Positions 15,107 to 16,678 of a DNA stretch of 16,678 nt are shown piece by piece (the first letter of the stretch is position 1; each line of letters begins with the position of its first letter). Under the pieces are notes generated by a model. The model saw only the letters and a list, made by a program, of their open reading frames with translations, had not been told where the DNA came from and made no database searches. Made by a program: the position numbers and the translations under genes. The DNA is from Flavobacteriales bacterium (lineage in GTDB: Bacteria > Bacteroidota > Bacteroidia > Flavobacteriales_D > CANHHI01). Location of the stretch: NCBI GenBank assembly GCA_947460225.1, contig CANHHI010000017.1, positions 1 through 16,678 on the forward strand, written 5' to 3'.

Positions 15107-15114
15107 TACCTTTG
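15107..15114 (+). promoter_or_regulatory. Bacteroidota -7 promoter element abutting the hemE start
   Basis: TACCTTTG is an exact match to TAnnTTTG. The A of the hemE ATG (15120) lies six bases after its final G, so transcription should begin at or within a couple of bases of the start codon. No clear -33 TTG is visible at the usual distance. Confidence 0.72.
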
Positions 15115-15119
15115 CACCC

Positions 15120-16157
15120 ATGCAAACCGATGCTTTGATTTTGCGTGCAGCAAAAGGACTAAAAGTAGAACGCACTCCCGTATGGGTGATGCGACAAGCT
15201 GGGCGTATTTTACCTGAGTACCGAGCCATTCGTGCCAGTCTTTCGGGATTTAAAGAACTCGTGGAAACGCCAGCTTTGGCAGCCGAAGTCAGCAAACAGC
15301 CTGTGGATATTTTGGGCGTAGATGCCGCAATTATTTTTAGCGATATTTTGGTGGTGCCAGAAGCTATGGGCTTGCCCTACCAAATGCTTGAACAAAAAGG
15401 TCCTTGGTTTGAAAAAACCATAGAAACCCATGCGGATATTTTGCGGTTAAATGCACACAATGCCCATGAAAATTTGCAATATGTTTATGATGCGATTGCT
15501 TGTTTGAAAAAAAACTTGGCGGGTAGCGTGCCGATTATTGGTTTTGCGGGTGCACCTTGGACTATTTTTTGTTATATGATAGAGGGCAAAGGCTCTAAAA
15601 CATTCAGTTTAGCTAAAAAATGGCTCTACCAAGCCCCCGATTTATCACATATATTGCTGGATAAAATAACAGAAGTAACCATTCAATATTTGCAAGAACA
15701 GGTGCGTGCAGGTGCGGACATGTTGCAAATTTTTGACAGTTGGGCGGAGGTTTTGTCCCCAGAGGCTTACCGCATTTTCGCCATACCTTATTTAGATAAA
15801 ATCTCCCAAGCATTTGCAGGAAAAACGCCCATTACGCTATTTAGCAAAGGGGCGCACGGCTCTCGGAAATATTTGGCAGCTTTGCCTTGCGACACCATTG
15901 GACTGGATTGGACAGTGGATATTGCGGAAAGCAGGGCAATTATTGGCGCAAACAAGACTTTACAAGGCAATTTAGACCCTTGCGTGCTGTATAGCTCGGA
16001 GGCTGAAATTGTCAAACAGACGGAAAAAATGCTCGCAGATTTTGCGGGACAAAGGCATATTGCCAATTTGGGACATGGGGTTTATCCAGATACGGATTGG
16101 CAAAAAGTTAAATTATTCATAGACGTAGTTAAAAATTATAAATTCAAAAACGCTTAA
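15120..16157 (+). CDS. hemE: Uroporphyrinogen decarboxylase
   Basis: Decarboxylates the four acetate side chains of uroporphyrinogen III to give coproporphyrinogen III, in the cytoplasmic haem pathway. The length, 345 residues, is standard. The first signature TPVWVMRQAGRILPEYR (19-35) has the substrate-binding Arg residues. Asp75 in AAIIFSDILVVPEAMG is the catalytic Asp, equivalent to Asp86 of the human enzyme. The second signature GFAGAPWTIFCYMIEGKGSK is at 141-160. NLGHGVYPDTD near the C-terminus holds the conserved His. The start is firm because family N-termini align at MQTDALILRAAKG and no upstream in-frame ATG fits. The promoter lies six bases upstream, so the mRNA is likely leaderless. 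ychF follows after 4 bases, so the two are probably co-transcribed. Confidence 0.97.
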   Translation: MQTDALILRAAKGLKVERTPVWVMRQAGRILPEYRAIRASLSGFKELVETPALAAEVSKQPVDILGVDAAIIFSDILVVPEAMGLPYQMLEQKGPWFEKTIETHADILRLNAHNAHENLQYVYDAIACLKKNLAGSVPIIGFAGAPWTIFCYMIEGKGSKTFSLAKKWLYQAPDLSHILLDKITEVTIQYLQEQVRAGADMLQIFDSWAEVLSPEAYRIFAIPYLDKISQAFAGKTPITLFSKGAHGSRKYLAALPCDTIGLDWTVDIAESRAIIGANKTLQGNLDPCVLYSSEAEIVKQTEKMLADFAGQRHIANLGHGVYPDTDWQKVKLFIDVVKNYKFKNA

Positions 16158-16161
16158 CAAT

Positions 16162-16678
16162 ATGGCTTTAAAATGTGGCATTGTAGGTTTGCCAAATGTT
16201 GGAAAATCTACGCTTTTTAATTGTTTGTCGAATGCCAAGGCGGTGTCGGCAAATTTCCCTTTTTGCACCATAGAGCCCAATGTGGGCATGATTAGCGTGC
16301 CAGACCCTCGTTTGGAAATTTTGGAAAAATTGGTTAAACCTGAGCAAGTGGTGCCAACCACGGTGGAAATTGTGGACATTGCAGGCTTGGTAAAAGGCGC
16401 ATCAAAAGGAGAGGGTTTGGGCAATAAATTTTTAGCCAATATCCGAGAAACAGATGCTATTTTGCACGTATTGCGCTGTTTTGATGACGACAACATTATC
16501 CACGTGGACGGCAGTGTAAACCCTGTGAGAGACAAGGAAATTATAGATATAGAATTGCAACTCAAAGATTTAGAAACGGTTGATAAAAATTTACAAAAAA
16601 TAGAACGTGCCGCCAAGGCAGGGGATAAAGACGCAAAAAAACAAGCGGAATGGCTTTTAAACTGCAAAACGGTTTTGG
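16162..16678 (+). CDS. ychF: YchF/OLA1-family P-loop ATPase, 3' end cut by window edge
   Basis: A ribosome-associated P-loop NTPase of the TRAFAC class that prefers ATP over GTP in characterised members. The 172 visible codons are about half of the usual ~363. The Walker A/G1 motif GLPNVGKST is at residues 9-17, the G2 region NFPFCTIEPNVG follows, and G3 is DIAGLVKGAS with GEGLGNKFL after it. The coiled-coil helical insertion typical of YchF begins around KEIIDIELQLKDLETVDKN. The altered G4 motif and the TGS domain lie beyond the window. It starts 4 bases after the hemE stop and has no promoter of its own that I can see. Confidence 0.96.
   Translation, partial: MALKCGIVGLPNVGKSTLFNCLSNAKAVSANFPFCTIEPNVGMISVPDPRLEILEKLVKPEQVVPTTVEIVDIAGLVKGASKGEGLGNKFLANIRETDAILHVLRCFDDDNIIHVDGSVNPVRDKEIIDIELQLKDLETVDKNLQKIERAAKAGDKDAKKQAEWLLNCKTVL

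Noticed and set aside
15043..15153. Longer N-terminus for the DUF4834 gene reaching into hemE
   Set aside because: It would overlap the hemE start and include an exact promoter element for the gene itself; the ATG at 15042 fits family length and the promoter.

Overview
The window looks like a chromosomal segment of a Bacteroidota (Bacteroidetes) bacterium. The DNA is AT-rich. Promoters follow the Bacteroidota -7 consensus TAnnTTTG, and no gene has a convincing Shine-Dalgarno site. The prolyl-tRNA synthetase is the archaeal/eukaryote-like type, with a C-terminal Tyr. There are also Bacteroidota-style lipoproteins, a DUF4834-YfhO-glycosyltransferase cluster and a menaquinone gene. The exact genus cannot be read from this sequence. 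Fifteen genes fill almost all of the window. The longest gene-free stretch is about 186 bases (6388-6573), so there is no gap over 300 bases. I see no rRNA, tRNA, CRISPR array, transposase, phage gene or attachment site.

Layout. (1) Bases 1-2427, minus strand: a tight operon of a U32-family RNA hydroxylase-like protein, a single-cluster [4Fe-4S] ferredoxin and methionyl-tRNA formyltransferase (fmt, cut at the window edge just before its stop). (2) 2565-3746, plus strand: an RlmI-type rRNA cytosine methyltransferase, ending in a strong stem-loop shared with the convergent genes that follow. (3) 3781-6387, minus strand: two lipoprotein genes, an alkaline-phosphatase-superfamily phosphodiesterase with a tandemly duplicated C-terminal module, and a smaller lipoprotein of unknown function. 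(4) 6574-9672, plus strand: proS, menC and a YdeI-like gene, all but fused. (5) 9752-10960, plus strand: a lone Orc1/Cdc6-like AAA+ ATPase with its own promoter. (6) 10971-15042, minus strand: a translationally coupled DUF4834-YfhO-glycosyltransferase (GT4) operon, probably for cell-envelope glycan work. (7) 15120-16678, plus strand: hemE followed by ychF (cut at the right edge).

Functional themes. Five genes touch translation (fmt, the U32 protein, rlmI, proS, ychF). The ferredoxin could supply electrons to the U32 protein. menC and hemE make respiratory cofactors (menaquinone, haem). The rest are envelope proteins or proteins of unknown role.

The most informative non-coding signal is a set of -7 promoter elements lying almost against start codons. 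Five are exact matches and one is 7 of 8. They show that the longest open frames for rlmI and proS are over-extended upstream, and that hemE is probably leaderless. I did not find a clear new multi-gene system. The best candidates for something undescribed are the duplicated-module phosphodiesterase with its partner lipoprotein, and the solitary AAA+ ATPase.
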